The notes beneath the pieces are model-generated. The model did not search any database, was not told where the DNA came from, and saw only the letters and a list, made by a program, of their open reading frames with translations. Position numbers and translations under genes: made by a program. This document shows, in pieces, positions 40,391 through 40,824 of a stretch of DNA of 40,824 bases (positions are counted from its first letter, which is position 1; the number at the start of each line of letters is the position of its first letter). The DNA is from Chitinophaga sp. GbtcB8 (lineage in GTDB: Bacteria > Bacteroidota > Bacteroidia > Chitinophagales > Chitinophagaceae): the NCBI RefSeq assembly GCF_019091455.1, contig NZ_JAGXJN010000053.1, positions 1 through 40,824 of the forward strand, given 5' to 3'.

Positions 40391-40824
40391 ATGCAAGCTG
40401 CTTATATAATAGATGCGGTACGCACGCCCATTGGCCGTTATGGCGGGGCGCTGAAGACCGTACGGCCGGATGATATGCTGGCGCTCATGATCCGTTCCCT
40501 CCTGGTCCGCAATCCCGGTATAGATCCCGCAGCCATTGAAGATGTAATTGCCGGAGATGCTAACCAGGCCGGTGAAGATAACCGCAATGTGGCCCGTGTG
40601 GCTGCTTTGCTGGCAGGATTGCCGGTAACGGTGGCCGGTTATACCGTAAACCGCCTGTGTGCCAGCGGGTTGCAGGCTTTTATGGATGCTGCCCGTGCGG
40701 TGATGTGCGGGGAGGGCGATGTATACCTGGCCGGTGGCGTGGAAAGCATGACCCGCGCACCTTTGGAAATGCCCAAGGCCGGCGGGCCCTGTGCCCGAGG
40801 CGCCGAAGCAAATGACAGCACTAT
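40391..40824 (+). CDS. Thiolase, N-terminal part (cut by window edge)
   Basis: Acyl-CoA thiolase (acetyl-CoA acyltransferase type), which splits 3-ketoacyl-CoA or joins two acyl-CoAs. 144 complete codons are visible and the reading frame stays open to the window end. The start MQAAYIIDAVRTPIGRYGG, GDANQAGEDNRNVARVA and the active-site cysteine in VNRLCASGLQAF are typical, followed by AGGVESMTRAPLEMPKA. The closest resemblance is to 3-oxoadipyl-CoA/acetyl-CoA thiolases (PcaF/PaaJ type), but the subtype cannot be fixed from this part. No adjacent fatty-acid or aromatic degradation gene is visible. Confidence 0.94.
   Translation, partial: MQAAYIIDAVRTPIGRYGGALKTVRPDDMLALMIRSLLVRNPGIDPAAIEDVIAGDANQAGEDNRNVARVAALLAGLPVTVAGYTVNRLCASGLQAFMDAARAVMCGEGDVYLAGGVESMTRAPLEMPKAGGPCARGAEANDST

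Overview
This is a stretch of Bacteroidota chromosome, most likely from a Chitinophaga-like member of the Chitinophagales. The reasons are type IX secretion and gliding genes (gldA, gldJ, porU, porV and a PorP/SprF-family gene), bacillithiol synthesis (bshA), starts without Shine-Dalgarno sequences, and repeated -7 promoter elements of the form TAnnTTTG. No phage, insertion sequence, tRNA, rRNA or CRISPR array was seen. Both window edges cut a gene: enolase on the left and a thiolase on the right.

Layout. 1-1418: enolase 5' part and gldA (minus). 1749-7048: a five-gene plus-strand locus with two coiled-coil proteins (one membrane-anchored), a membrane-anchored substrate-binding-like protein ending in an OmpA-like peptidoglycan-binding domain, a permease and an ATPase. 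This is the best candidate for an undescribed system. 7143-9328: an M23 peptidase and a BCP peroxiredoxin. 9450-15897: gldJ divergent from porU-porV. 15907-21165: ispF, dut, a TPR lipoprotein, a DUF4292 lipoprotein and an EnvC-like murein hydrolase activator. 21233-25966: bshA, an M28 peptidase, a small membrane protein, an RsmI-like methylase and an EI24/CysZ-like protein. 26148-33800: PorP/SprF, upp, a VWA protein, anmK, ade and a LolA-like protein. 33873-36515: a WYL regulator divergent from an unknown gene, then a 1-Cys peroxiredoxin. 36909-40214: three RNA-modification genes (rlmN, an RsuA/RluB-type and an RluA-type pseudouridine synthase) in one direction. 40391-end: thiolase.

The most striking non-coding signal is a set of degenerate short-period arrays (mostly period 7, once period 8) in at least ten intergenic gaps. 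In most of them the array reads one way in a left arm and as the reverse complement in a right arm, so the locus can fold into a long hairpin. The words differ between loci but match within a locus. One locus has a perfect 31-bp inverted repeat, one has 22-bp arms matching at 21 positions, and one array encodes the last residues of BshA. Ordinary stem plus T-tract terminators exist separately, so the arrays are not simply the local terminators.

Two themes join the genes. One is cell envelope and secretion: GldJ, PorU, PorV, PorP/SprF, M23 and EnvC-like proteins, AnmK, lipoproteins and the OmpA-fused transporter. The other is redox and nucleobase housekeeping: BCP, Prx6-type peroxiredoxin, BshA, Upp, Ade and Dut.
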